This document shows, piece by piece, positions 43,230-53,034 of a DNA stretch of 64,000 bases (positions are counted from its first letter, which is position 1; every line of letters begins with the position of its first letter). The DNA is from Comamonas serinivorans (lineage in GTDB: Bacteria > Pseudomonadota > Gammaproteobacteria > Burkholderiales > Burkholderiaceae_C): contig NZ_CP021455.1 of assembly GCF_002158865.1 (NCBI RefSeq), forward strand, positions 124,001 through 188,000, in the 5' to 3' direction. The position numbers and the translations under genes were made by a program. The notes below the pieces were generated by a model. It saw only the letters and a program-made list of their open reading frames with translations. It had not been told where the DNA came from and did no database searches.

Positions 43230-43850
43230 ATGACAACTGTGCTGGTGGCCAATCCCAAAGGTGGCGTGGGCAAGACCACGCTGTCGACCAACATCGCGTC
43301 GTACTGGGCCAGTCGCGGCCGTCAGGTGATGCTGGGTGATCTGGACAAGCAGGAGTCCTCGGCGCTGTGGCTGTCACTGCGCCCGGCGACGGCGGCGCCC
43401 ATCCAGGCCTGGCGCCGCTCCAGCGACGGCAAGGTGCTGCGTCCGCCGCCGGGCACCACGCACGCGGTGCTTGACTCGCCCGCAGGCCTGCACGGCAAGC
43501 GCCTGCGCGAGGTGCTGGAACAGGTGCAGAAGGTGGTGGTGCCCATCCAGCCCAGCATCTTCGACATCTACGCCACGCGCGACTTCCTCCACGAACTCGT
43601 GGGCGAGCTGGGCAAGCGCAAGGCCATCGTGCGCCTGGTGGGCATGCGGGTGGACAGCCGCACCGTGGCCGCGGAGCGCCTGCAGGAGTTCATCGCCATG
43701 CTGGACCTGAACTGGGTCACCAACCTGCGCGACACGCAGCTGTATGTGCAGCTTGCGGCCCAGGGCCTGGGCCTGTTCGACGTGCAGGGGGAGCGCTACG
43801 AGCGCGACCGGGCCCAGTGGGCGCCGCTCGCCGCCTGGCTGGATGCCTGA
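43230..43850 (+). CDS. Orphan ParA/MinD-like ATPase
   Basis: 206 residues, shorter than the origin-linked ParA and only distantly similar. It has a deviant Walker A NPKGGVGKTTL (residues 8-18), LGDLDKQESSALWLSLRP and a Walker B-like AVLDSPAGLHG. VVPIQPSIFDIYATRDFLHEL and VGMRVDSRTVAAERLQEF follow. The group COG1192-like single-gene ATPases includes PpfA/ParC-type positioning proteins for chemotaxis clusters and other cargo; no partner gene is nearby to point to a cargo. The ATG at 43230 is the first start in a conserved region. Repeat copy 8 follows 18 bases after the stop. Confidence 0.88.
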   Translation: MTTVLVANPKGGVGKTTLSTNIASYWASRGRQVMLGDLDKQESSALWLSLRPATAAPIQAWRRSSDGKVLRPPPGTTHAVLDSPAGLHGKRLREVLEQVQKVVVPIQPSIFDIYATRDFLHELVGELGKRKAIVRLVGMRVDSRTVAAERLQEFIAMLDLNWVTNLRDTQLYVQLAAQGLGLFDVQGERYERDRAQWAPLAAWLDA

Positions 43851-43868
43851 GGTCTGATGAGTCAAGGG

Positions 43869-43916
43869 GGTATAGGCCAGTTGCCGTTGTTCATTAAACG
43901 GAAATCGACCCATACT
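43869..43916. repeat. 48-nt inverted repeat, copy 8
   Basis: Left arm GGTATAGGCCAGTTGCCGTT, spacer GTTCATTA, right arm AACGGAAATCGACCCATACT. The inner CCGTT/AACGG and outer GTAT/ATAC are intact. It lies between the convergent ParA-like and DUF4124-like genes. Confidence 0.85.
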
Positions 43917-43987
43917 CCCCAATTTTCAATGGGAAGGAACGAGGAACTTGAGGGTTCAGCGGTTCGCCGTCCAATCCAGGCGGCCGC

Positions 43988-44647
43988 TCAGCGCCAGAGC
44001 TGCTGCAGCTTGGTCAGGTCCTGGTCAAAGCGCGCGTTGATGCGCGTGGCTTCGGCCTTCTGGTTGGCGATGGACAGGCGCTGGGCCTCCAGGGCGCTGT
44101 CGTTGATGTCGAACTTGCGCCGCAACTCGGCGGGCGCCCGGCTGGGGTCCTTGACGTAGAACTCCATCTCCTGGTCGAGCTTCTTGCGGTCTGCCATCAG
44201 GCCGGCGATGCGCTGCTCGGCGGCCTGGACGGCGTCGGTCGGCAGCTTCAGGGCTTCAACGCGGGCGGCATCGAACGTGGGGCGGTTGGGGTAGCGCGAG
44301 AGCAGGGCGCGTTCGGCCGCCCGTTCGCGCTGGGCTGCACGCACCTTCTCCAGCTCGACGCGGCGTGTTTCTTCTTGCGCCTGCAGCTCTTTGGCCGTGG
44401 CCCGGGGCGGAATGATGCGCACCGTGCCCGTGGCCGAAATCTCTCGCTGCTCGCGGTCCATGCAGGCGGCGATGAGGCGGTCCGAGGTGAGCTTGCGGCC
44501 CGACGCGTCGATGCAGGTGTAGGCATTGCTCGACGTCGTCGGCTGGCCCGGGGGCGCTGCCTCGACCCAGCTGGCACACGCCAGCAAGCCGCCCAGCACG
44601 GTCAGCCTGCTGCCCCCCATCATGCGTGAACCCCATGCGCTCATCAT
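43988..44647 (-). CDS. DUF4124-like exported protein
   Basis: 219 residues from the ATG at 44647 (44644 or 44623 also possible). A signal peptide (LTVLGGLLACASWVEA) precedes a short motif typical of DUF4124 proteins (YTCIDASGRKLTSDRLIAACMDREQREI). A long charged helical region then runs to the end (KELQAQEETRRVELEKVRAAQRERAAERALLSR and AAEQRIAGLMADRKK, likely coiled coil). It is probably periplasmic. Function is unknown; proteins of this type are frequent in Comamonadaceae. It lies 10 bases downstream of pyrE on the same strand and could be co-transcribed with it. Confidence 0.8.
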   Translation of the reverse strand: MMSAWGSRMMGGSRLTVLGGLLACASWVEAAPPGQPTTSSNAYTCIDASGRKLTSDRLIAACMDREQREISATGTVRIIPPRATAKELQAQEETRRVELEKVRAAQRERAAERALLSRYPNRPTFDAARVEALKLPTDAVQAAEQRIAGLMADRKKLDQEMEFYVKDPSRAPAELRRKFDINDSALEAQRLSIANQKAEATRINARFDQDLTKLQQLWR

Positions 44648-44657
44648 GCCTCGCTCG

Positions 44658-45350
44658 TCATCCGGTTGCGCCGTAGCGGCTGCGGTAGGCCTCGACCCGG
44701 CCCAGGTGTTGCAGCGCATCCGGCATGGCGCCATCTTGCAGGTAGCGGATGACGTCGTCCAGTTGGGAAATCGTGACCACCTCCAGCCCCAGCTGCTGGC
44801 GGACATACTGCACGGCGCTGTGGTCCACATCGCGGCCATTTTCGGTGGCTTTTTCCTGGCGGTCGATGGCCACGGCGACGGCGTGGGGCGTGGCGCCGGC
44901 TTCCTGAATCAGGGCAATCGATTCACGCACGGCCGTGCCGGCCGACATCACGTCGTCCACGATCAGGACCTTGCCGCGCAGAGGCGCGCCCACCAGGCGG
45001 CCACCTTCGCCGTGGTCCTTGGCTTCTTTGCGGTTGTAGGCAAACGGCACGCTGCGGCCCAGGCGCGCCAGCTCGATGGCCACGGCCGAAGCCAGCACGA
45101 TGCCCTTGTAGGCCGGGCCGAACAGCATGTCGAATTCGACGCCGCTGTGCACGATGGCGTGTGCATAGAATTGCGCCAGGCGGCCCAGCTTGCCGCCGTC
45201 GTCAAACAGACCCGCATTGAAGAAATAGGGGCTTTGCCGGCCCGCCTTGGTGGTGAATTCACCAAAACGCAACACACCGGAATCCAGCGCGAAGGTCACG
45301 AACTCGCGCGCAAGCTCGGCACGCGTGGTGTCGGGCAGTAGGGTGCTCAT
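44658..45350 (-). CDS. pyrE: Orotate phosphoribosyltransferase
   Basis: 230 residues. Converts orotate and PRPP to OMP in pyrimidine synthesis; the next enzyme, PyrF, is also in the window (55379). It contains FGEFTTKAGRQSPYFFNAGLFDDGG, GPAYKGIVLASAVAIELA, FAYNRKEAKDHGEGG (flexible catalytic loop) and the PRPP-binding VLIVDDVMSAGTAVRES. Its start codon (reverse complement of 45348-45350) overlaps by two bases the ATG of the divergent xthA gene. Its promoter must therefore lie inside xthA, or transcription arises differently. Confidence 0.96.
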   Translation of the reverse strand: MSTLLPDTTRAELAREFVTFALDSGVLRFGEFTTKAGRQSPYFFNAGLFDDGGKLGRLAQFYAHAIVHSGVEFDMLFGPAYKGIVLASAVAIELARLGRSVPFAYNRKEAKDHGEGGRLVGAPLRGKVLIVDDVMSAGTAVRESIALIQEAGATPHAVAVAIDRQEKATENGRDVDHSAVQYVRQQLGLEVVTISQLDDVIRYLQDGAMPDALQHLGRVEAYRSRYGATG

Positions 45351-46158
45351 GGAAAAATCCTTGTTCAAACTCACCAGCCTGAATCTCAACGGCATTCGCT
45401 CGGCGACCACCAAAGGCCTGGAGCCCTGGCTGACCAAACTGGCGCCCGATTGTATTTGTGTGCAGGAAATGAAGGCCCAGCACGACCAGGTCGTCGGCAA
45501 GTTCGACGAACTGGCGGGTATGCGCGGGTATTTCCAGTTTGCCCAGAAGAAGGGCTATTCCGGCGTGGGCATTTACACCCGCCACGAACCCTCCGACGTG
45601 GTGATCGGCTACGGCTCGACCGAGTTCGACGCCGAGGGGCGCTACATCGAACTGCGGTTCGACACGCCCACGCGCAAGCTCTCCATCGTCAGCGCCTACT
45701 TCCCCAGCGGCTCGTCGGGCCCCGAACGGCAAGAGGCCAAATACCGGTTCCTGGCCGAAATCCTGCCCAGCCTCACGGCCTTGATCGGCGCCGGCCGCGA
45801 GTTCATCTTGTGCGGCGACCTGAACATCGCGCATCAGAAGGCCGACCTGAAGAACTGGCGCGGCAACCAGAAGAACAGCGGTTTCCTGCCCGAAGAGCGC
45901 GCCTGGCTGACCCAGCTGCTGGCCGATCTCGATCTGGTGGACGTCTACCGCCGCCTGCAGCCCGACACCACGGACGCCTGCTACACGTGGTGGAGCAACC
46001 GCGGCCAGGCCTGGGCCAACAACGTGGGCTGGCGCCTCGACTACCACCTGGCCACCCCCGCGCTCGCCGCGCTCGCGCGCACCGAGGCCATCTACAAGGA
46101 CGAACGCTTTTCCGACCACGCGCCCATCACCATCGGTTACGACATGGCGTGGGCCTGA
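45349..46158 (+). CDS. xthA: Exodeoxyribonuclease III
   Basis: 269 residues. Mg-dependent AP endonuclease and 3'-5' exonuclease of base-excision repair. Family residues are visible: SLNLNGIRSA (Asn), CVQEMKAQ (metal-binding Glu), ILCGDLNIAHQKADLKNW (Asp, Asn), RLDYHL and SDHAPITIGYDM (catalytic Asp-His). The ATG at 45349 overlaps the start of divergent pyrE in a CATG sequence; a TTG at 45361 (giving MFKLTSLNLNG, closer to E. coli) is an alternative that would separate the two starts by ten bases. Confidence 0.96.
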   Translation: MEKSLFKLTSLNLNGIRSATTKGLEPWLTKLAPDCICVQEMKAQHDQVVGKFDELAGMRGYFQFAQKKGYSGVGIYTRHEPSDVVIGYGSTEFDAEGRYIELRFDTPTRKLSIVSAYFPSGSSGPERQEAKYRFLAEILPSLTALIGAGREFILCGDLNIAHQKADLKNWRGNQKNSGFLPEERAWLTQLLADLDLVDVYRRLQPDTTDACYTWWSNRGQAWANNVGWRLDYHLATPALAALARTEAIYKDERFSDHAPITIGYDMAWA

Positions 46159-46303
46159 GTCCGCGGTGTTGCACCACCGCAACGCGTTAAGCGGCGACGC
46201 CTGGCTGCCGGGTCGGGCGCCACATGCACAAGATTGCGCATTCGCAGGCTTTGTCGTTTCAAACGCAGTTGCTATGAACTTGAGAGTAAACCTGGGTGCG
46301 TCT

Positions 46304-46322
46304 CACAATGAGAATGATGCGC
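46304..46322. promoter_or_regulatory. Putative Fur box upstream of the siderophore receptor
   Basis: CACAATGAGAATGATGCGC matches 12 of 19 positions of the Fur consensus, including the core AATGAxAAT. It lies about 120 bases before the start of a TonB-dependent siderophore receptor, the expected kind of target. Iron-dependent repression is the inference. Confidence 0.6.
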
Positions 46323-46441
46323 AACAGGTAAAGCCTGGGATGCAGGCCGGGAATAAGAACGATCCGCACTAGCATTTCAATTCCCTGATGGCGTGGGGCT
46401 TTTCGAGTCCACGCCCGGGCCTTGTGTGCCGCGAGATCTTC

Positions 46442-48721
46442 ATGAAACCTTCCTTTTTGCTTTCCCACCAGCGCGCCCTGTCGCCCGTCGCGCTGGCCGT
46501 CATGGCCCTGAGCACCACGGGCCTGGCCCATGCCCAGGACACCGCCGCCAACGGGGGCACCCTGCCTCAGGTTGAAGTCAAGGCCGAGGCCGGCTCGCCC
46601 GTCAAGGTCGAGCAGTCGGCCAACCCCAAGTTCACCGCGCCCTTGCTCGACACGCCCAAGTCCGTGTCGGTGATTCCCGAGCAGGTGATCCAGCAGACCG
46701 GCTCGACCACCCTGCAAGATGCGCTGCGCCTGACGCCGGGCGTCACGTTCGGCGCCGGTGAGGGCGGCAACTCGGCCGGCGACCGGCCGTTCATCCGCGG
46801 CTTCGACTCGCAGTCCGACATGTACCTGGACGGCATCCGCGACGTCGGTTCGCAAACCCGCGAGGTTTTCAACATCGAGCAGGTCGAGGTCATCAAAGGG
46901 CCCAGCTCGGCCTTCGGGGGCCGCGGTTCGGCGGGGGGCTCGGTCAACATCGTGTCCAAGACGCCCAAGGCCGAGAACTTCGTCACCGGCAGCGCAGGCC
47001 TGGGCAACGCCAAGTACAAGCGCGCCACGCTGGACGTGAACCACGTCTTCACGCCCGAGGTGGCCGGCCGCCTGAACCTGATGGTCAACGACCAGAACGT
47101 CGCCGGCCGCGATGCCGTGCAGTACAAGCGCTGGGGCATCGCGCCCAGCCTCACGCTGGGCCTGAACTCGCCCACCAAGCTGACCCTGAGCTACTACCAC
47201 CTGCAGACGGACGACATGCCCGATGCCGGCGGCTTCCCCTACAGCAACCCGTTCGCGGCCACCAACGCCAATGCCTCCCTCAATGGCAACGGCAGCCCCA
47301 TGGTGCCCAACCGCAGGAACTACTACGGCCTGGTCGACCGCGACTTCCAGAAGACCAAGGCCAACATCGGCACCATCGACCTGTCACACGACTTCGGCAA
47401 CGACCTGGTCGCGCGCAACACGCTGCGCCTGGGCCGCACCACCAACAACTACCTGTGGACGCAGCCCGACGACAGCAAGGGCAACCCGCTGCTCTACGGC
47501 ACGCTGTGGCGCCGCACCAACTCGCGTGCGGCCACCACCGACACCGTCATCAACGTCACCAGCCTGACCGGCAAAGCCAAGACCGGCAGCGTGGAGCACA
47601 GCTTCAACGTCGGCCTGGAGCTGAGCCAGGAAAAGACCAAGCGGGGCAGCTACACGCTGTCGCCCAACACCAACAACCCGCTGACCGGCAGCACGTCCTG
47701 CCCCACCACGGGTGCGGAGACGGGCTACAACTGCACCTCGTTCGAGAACCCCAACCCGTACGACCCCTGGTCGGCCACGCACACCGTCACCCGGACCGAC
47801 CCGGCCAACGACGTGCGCGTGAAGACCAAGACCCAGTCGCTCTATGCGATGGACACGCTGACCATCACGCCGCAGTGGCTGATCAACGGCGGCCTGCGCT
47901 ACGACCACTACGACACCCAGCTGCACAACCCCACGGCCGCCGGCACCCCGGCCGCGCCCAAGGACCTGCAGAACAAGAACGGCTTCTGGAACTACCAGGC
48001 CGGGGTGATCTACAAGCCCGTGCCCGAAGGCAGCATCTACCTGAGCTACGGCACCTCGTCCACGCCGCCCGGCATGGATGCCGGCGACGGCGCCGATGGC
48101 CTGAGCGTGGCCGTGCAGAACCTCAAGCCGCAGACCGCGCGCAACGTCGAGCTGGGCACCAAGTGGGAGTTGCTCGATCGCCAGCTGGCCGTCACCGCGG
48201 CCATCTTCAAGACCGACATGAACAACGCCCGCGTGACCGCCGAAGACGGCACCACGCAAAACATCGGCAAGAAGTCGGTCAAGGGGTTTGAGGTGGGCGT
48301 GGCCGGCAACGTGACGCGCCAGGTGCAGCTGTTTGGCGGCTACACCTACCTCGACGCCAAGCTCAAGAACCAGGGCTTTTCGAGTGGCGTGCCCTCGGCC
48401 GACAACGGCAACGTGTTCCCCAACACGGCCAAGCACAGCGCCAACCTCTGGGCCAACTACCAGCCCATCGCGGGCCTGAGCCTGGGCCTGGGCGCCACCT
48501 ACGTGGGCAAGCAGTACGGCAACACCGCCAACACCAAGTGGATCCCGTCGTACGTGCGCTGGGACGCCATGGTCAGCTACGCGCTCAACAAGAACGTGAC
48601 GCTGCAGCTCAACGTGCAGAACCTGACCGACAAGCTCTACTTCACCAAGGCGTACGCCTCGCACTACGCCGCCATTGCCCCGGCGCGCACCGCCACGCTG
48701 ACGGCGAACTTCAAGTTCTGA
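46442..48721 (+). CDS. TonB-dependent siderophore receptor (Fiu/catecholate type)
   Basis: 759 residues including a signal peptide of about 31 residues ending AHA. The plug domain follows: LLDTPKSVSVIPEQVIQQTGSTTLQDALRLTPGVTFGAGEGGN, DRPFIRGFDSQSDMYLDGIRDVGSQTREVFNIEQVEVIKGPSSAFGGRGSAGGSVNIVSK. A 22-strand barrel ends in the aromatic C-terminal signal (LTANFKF). The closest known type by plug sequence is Fiu, which takes up iron complexes of catecholates. A Fur-like box lies upstream. There is no TonB box that I can pinpoint, and no siderophore synthesis genes are nearby, so xenosiderophores are the likely ligands. Confidence 0.93.
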   Translation: MKPSFLLSHQRALSPVALAVMALSTTGLAHAQDTAANGGTLPQVEVKAEAGSPVKVEQSANPKFTAPLLDTPKSVSVIPEQVIQQTGSTTLQDALRLTPGVTFGAGEGGNSAGDRPFIRGFDSQSDMYLDGIRDVGSQTREVFNIEQVEVIKGPSSAFGGRGSAGGSVNIVSKTPKAENFVTGSAGLGNAKYKRATLDVNHVFTPEVAGRLNLMVNDQNVAGRDAVQYKRWGIAPSLTLGLNSPTKLTLSYYHLQTDDMPDAGGFPYSNPFAATNANASLNGNGSPMVPNRRNYYGLVDRDFQKTKANIGTIDLSHDFGNDLVARNTLRLGRTTNNYLWTQPDDSKGNPLLYGTLWRRTNSRAATTDTVINVTSLTGKAKTGSVEHSFNVGLELSQEKTKRGSYTLSPNTNNPLTGSTSCPTTGAETGYNCTSFENPNPYDPWSATHTVTRTDPANDVRVKTKTQSLYAMDTLTITPQWLINGGLRYDHYDTQLHNPTAAGTPAAPKDLQNKNGFWNYQAGVIYKPVPEGSIYLSYGTSSTPPGMDAGDGADGLSVAVQNLKPQTARNVELGTKWELLDRQLAVTAAIFKTDMNNARVTAEDGTTQNIGKKSVKGFEVGVAGNVTRQVQLFGGYTYLDAKLKNQGFSSGVPSADNGNVFPNTAKHSANLWANYQPIAGLSLGLGATYVGKQYGNTANTKWIPSYVRWDAMVSYALNKNVTLQLNVQNLTDKLYFTKAYASHYAAIAPARTATLTANFKF

Positions 48722-48760
48722 TGCCAGGCATGCCGCGCTCTGCGGCATGCAGTGATCAGC

Positions 48761-48808
48761 AGTATGGCCTGCTTCCCGTTTCAACATGAACGGGAGACAG
48801 GCCATACT
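48761..48808. repeat. 48-nt inverted repeat, copy 9 (18 of 20 pairs)
   Basis: Left arm AGTATGGCCTGCTTCCCGTT, spacer TCAACATG, right arm AACGGGAGACAGGCCATACT. Only two base pairs are unmatched. Compared with copy 1, the GCC..TG..CCC part is changed on both arms together. It lies after the siderophore receptor gene. Confidence 0.92.
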
Positions 48809-48940
48809 GCTTTGACGGCTTGAAGCCTCTTCTCTGATTGCTCTTCCTCTCCGTGACAGCAGCGCGTCGCCTGACGGGCCGCGGGCTGGGGTGCCGCCGG
48901 TTTCACGCCGCGCTTGGCTGCTGCCCTGGCGCTCAGGCCC

Positions 48941-49921
48941 TCACTCCGCCACGACACCCGCCGTCTTGGCGATCTCGCCCCAGGCGGCCAGGTCGCGCTT
49001 GACCAGCTCGCCCAGGTCGTCCGGCGTGGACGGCGTGCCCAGGCGCACGTTCAGCGACTCGAACCGCTGCCGGTCCGCAGGCGAGGCCAGGATGGCGTTC
49101 ACCTCGGCATTCAGGCGCGTCACCACCGGTGCGGGCAGGCCTTTGGGGCCGAACAAGGCCGTCCAGCTCGATTGCTCGAACGCCACGCCTTGCTCCACCA
49201 GCGTGGGCGCGTCGGCCGGCGGCAAGGGGCGCTGCTTTCCCACGGAGGCAATCGCGCGGATGCGGCCCGAGCGGATGTGCGGCAGCACCGACACCGAATC
49301 GGAAAACGCGATCGTCGTGTGTCCGGCAGCCACGTCGTTGGTGCACTGCACCGCCGTCTTGTAGGGGATGTGCCGCAGCTTCATGCCGGTCTTGGCGTTC
49401 AGGTAGGCCATGCTCAGGTGCCCGCCGGAGCCGATGCCCCACGAGCAGTACGACAGTTCGTCCTGGCTGGCGGCCACGTAGGCCTGCAGCTCTTTGACGT
49501 TGCGTGCCGGCACCGAGCTGGACACGATCAGCACGTTGCCGCTTTGCGCGCTGGGCCGCGCGATGGGCGTGAAATCCTGCAGGGGGTCGAACGGCAGCTT
49601 GGTGTGGGTCCAGGGGTTGATGGTGAACACCGCCGAGTAGGCGTACAGCAGGGTGTAGCCGTCCGGCGCGGCGCGTGCCACGGCCTCCGCGGCGATGATG
49701 CCGTTGGCGCCAGGCCGGTTGTCCACCACCACGGATTGCTTGAGGGATGCGCTCAGGCGCTCGGCGATGAGGCGCGCCATCTGGTCGGTCACGCTGCCCG
49801 CGCCGGAGGGCACCACCAGGCGGATGGCGCGGTTGGGGTAGGGCGTTTGCGCCCCGGCGCTGCCCATGCAAGCCAGGGCAAGGCACAGGCCGGTCAGGCT
49901 CACGGTGTGGTGGCGTCGCAT
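48941..49921 (-). CDS. Bug/TctC-family tripartite tricarboxylate transporter substrate-binding protein
   Basis: 326 residues. A Sec signal (SLTGLCLALACMGSAGA) is followed by the Bug family pattern: YPNRAIRLVVPSGAGSVTDQMARLIAERLS, VVVDNRPGANGIIAAEAVARAAPDGYTLLYAYSAVFTINPW, LRHIPYK and APTLVEQGV. Bug proteins bind carboxylates or amides in the periplasm. No TctA/TctB membrane subunits are present, which is normal for these expanded families in Comamonadaceae. It is the last gene of the minus-strand CoA operon and overlaps the end of the acyl-CoA dehydrogenase gene by 22 bases. The ligand is probably the acid degraded by that operon. Confidence 0.92.
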   Translation of the reverse strand: MRRHHTVSLTGLCLALACMGSAGAQTPYPNRAIRLVVPSGAGSVTDQMARLIAERLSASLKQSVVVDNRPGANGIIAAEAVARAAPDGYTLLYAYSAVFTINPWTHTKLPFDPLQDFTPIARPSAQSGNVLIVSSSVPARNVKELQAYVAASQDELSYCSWGIGSGGHLSMAYLNAKTGMKLRHIPYKTAVQCTNDVAAGHTTIAFSDSVSVLPHIRSGRIRAIASVGKQRPLPPADAPTLVEQGVAFEQSSWTALFGPKGLPAPVVTRLNAEVNAILASPADRQRFESLNVRLGTPSTPDDLGELVKRDLAAWGEIAKTAGVVAE

Positions 49922-51063
49922 GCGGGCGTCTCCGGTTGGTGGGTGGAATCCAGCGGGTCGAGTTGCTCCAGACGCGCCAGGTGCCAGGCGGCGTCGCCCA
50001 GCAGGTTGGCCTGCGCGGCCAGGGCCTTGTAGGCATGGCCGACTTCGGTCTCGTCCGTCATGCCGATGGCGCCGTGCATCTGCACGGCCTCTTCGCCCAG
50101 CTTGCGGCCGGCCTGTGCCACAAAGGCCTTGGCCAGCGAGGCGGCGCGCATGCGCCGGGGCGCGTCGTGGGTCAGTGCCGCGGCAGCGGCCTCGGTCAGG
50201 GCACGCGCCTGCGCCACGCTGACGAACAGGTCCACCAGGCGATGGCGGATCACCTGGTGCGCGCTCAACGGCCGGCCGAACTGCGTGCGCGTCACGGCGT
50301 AGGCCTGGGTCAGCTCGAAGGCTTTGTCCATGGTGCCCACGCTCATGGCGCACTGCATCACGGTCGCGGTGTCGAGGGCCGCTTCGACCTGGGGCCAGGC
50401 GCCGTGGAGCGGGCCCAGCAGCGCGCCTGGGTCGGCGGTGACCGCGTTCAGGCGCACGCTCGCCGTGCGCTGGCCGTCGTAGGTGGGCAGCGCGGCGATG
50501 TGCACGCCAGGCGCATCGGCCGCGATGCGGAACAGGCTCAGGCCCTCGGTGTCGCGCTGCCGGCCCCGGGTGCGGGCCAGCACCAGCAGCGTGTGGGCCG
50601 TGTCGGCGCCCAGCACCAGGGTCTTGCGGCCCGTCAGCACCCAGTGCCCGTCCTGCAGGCCGGCCTGGGTCTGCACGTCGAAGGCATCGTGGCGGCCTTG
50701 GATTTCCCAGGCGGCCAGGGCAAAGCGCGTTTGTCCGCTGGCCAGCTCGGCGGCCAGGTCGGGCGCCCAGGCGTTCAGCACGGGCGCACACAAGGCCGTG
50801 TTGGCCAGCCAGGGCTCGGGGACCAGGGCGCGGCCCAGCTCCTGCGCCAGCGCGGCCTGGTCCCCGTGCGAGCCCAGGCCACCCACCGCTTCGGGCAGGC
50901 CCAGCGCCAGCCAGCCCATCTCGGCGAAGGCGGGCCAGAGCGAGTCCGGGGCCGAGGCGCCGGGGGCGGCATTCAGGCTGGCCTGGCGCTGCTCAAAGCT
51001 GCAGCTGCGGTCCAGGTAGCGGCGCGCGCTGTCGAGCAGCATGCTGCGTTCATCGTTCGTCAT
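49900..51063 (-). CDS. Acyl-CoA dehydrogenase family protein (second subunit)
   Basis: 387 residues with the acyl-CoA dehydrogenase fold: LDSARRYLDRSC, an N-terminal helical domain with GWLALGLPEAVGGLG, a middle beta domain, and the C-terminal domain TRTQFGRPLSAHQVIRHRLVDLF, QMHGAIGMTDETEVGHAYKAL. It is the shorter and more diverged of two dehydrogenases in the operon; such pairs often form a heteromeric enzyme in which only one subunit carries the catalytic base. The QMHGAIGMT segment, corresponding to the FAD-binding region, is kept. Thirteen bases separate it from the upstream dehydrogenase. Confidence 0.9.
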   Translation of the reverse strand: MTNDERSMLLDSARRYLDRSCSFEQRQASLNAAPGASAPDSLWPAFAEMGWLALGLPEAVGGLGSHGDQAALAQELGRALVPEPWLANTALCAPVLNAWAPDLAAELASGQTRFALAAWEIQGRHDAFDVQTQAGLQDGHWVLTGRKTLVLGADTAHTLLVLARTRGRQRDTEGLSLFRIAADAPGVHIAALPTYDGQRTASVRLNAVTADPGALLGPLHGAWPQVEAALDTATVMQCAMSVGTMDKAFELTQAYAVTRTQFGRPLSAHQVIRHRLVDLFVSVAQARALTEAAAAALTHDAPRRMRAASLAKAFVAQAGRKLGEEAVQMHGAIGMTDETEVGHAYKALAAQANLLGDAAWHLARLEQLDPLDSTHQPETPACDATTP

Positions 51064-51076
51064 GCGGCATACCTCC

Positions 51077-52299
<1,223 letters not shown>

Positions 52300-52303
<4 letters not shown>

Positions 52304-53034
52304 GGTTGGGCCTCCATTGGCGTGCAGGCGTCGAACCACTCGCCCGGCGCGCGGCGGGTGTGGGCCGCGCGCAGGCCGCGCTTGACGGCGGCGATGCCTG
52401 GCGCCGGGTAGGCGGACACGGTCTGCGCCAGCTCGCGCGCCCGCGCCACCACGGCGTCGTCGGGCCGCACCTCGGTGGCGATGCCCAGGCGCAGCAGCTC
52501 GGCCGCGCCCACGCGGTCGCCCAGCAGGCACAGGCGCGCGGCCACGGCTTCCGAATGGCGCAGGGCCAGCCAGGCCACGTTGCGCGGCGCCGCCATGCCC
52601 AGCTTGATCTCGGCGATTTGCAAGAAGGCCGACTCGCCGCACACCAGCCAGTCGCCCGCTATCGCCAGCGCGGCGGCGCCGTTGATGGCGTGGCGCTCCA
52701 GGGCCACGATCCAGACCTTGCCGCTGGTCATCAGGCCCTGGTGCACGCGCAGCCACAGCTCGGCAAAGCTGACGCCGGCCGGGTCGGGGTGGGCCTGAAT
52801 CGCCTTCAGGTCCAGGCCCGACGAGAACGCCCCTGCGGCGCCGCGCAGCACCACGACTTGCACGCCGTCATCGGCTTCGAGGCTGGCGATGGCATCGCCC
52901 AGTGCGCGCGCCATCGCCAGGTCGATGGCGTTGCGCTGCGCGGGCCGGTTCAGCGTCAGCTCGGCCCAGCCGGTGTGGCGGTCGATCTGCACGGGGGCGT
53001 CAAGGGTCGGGGTGAAGGTCGGTTCGGGGTTCAT
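52300..53034 (-). CDS. Enoyl-CoA hydratase/isomerase family protein
   Basis: 244 residues of the crotonase fold: AELTLNRPAQRNAIDLAMARAL, VVVLRGAAGAFSSGLDLKAI (oxyanion hole strand), GLMTSGKVWIVALERHAINGAAALAIAGDWLVCGESAFLQIAEIKLGM. In place of the two catalytic glutamates of true hydratases the sequence reads NGAAALAIAGD and IAEIKLGM, so only one acidic residue is evident. The exact reaction (hydration, isomerisation or hydrolysis) is therefore uncertain. It overlaps neighbours on both sides by four bases within the catabolic operon. Confidence 0.9.

Noticed and set aside
46163..46180. GCGGTG / CACCGC hairpin after xthA
   Set aside because: Only six base pairs and no T-tract; not enough to call a terminator.
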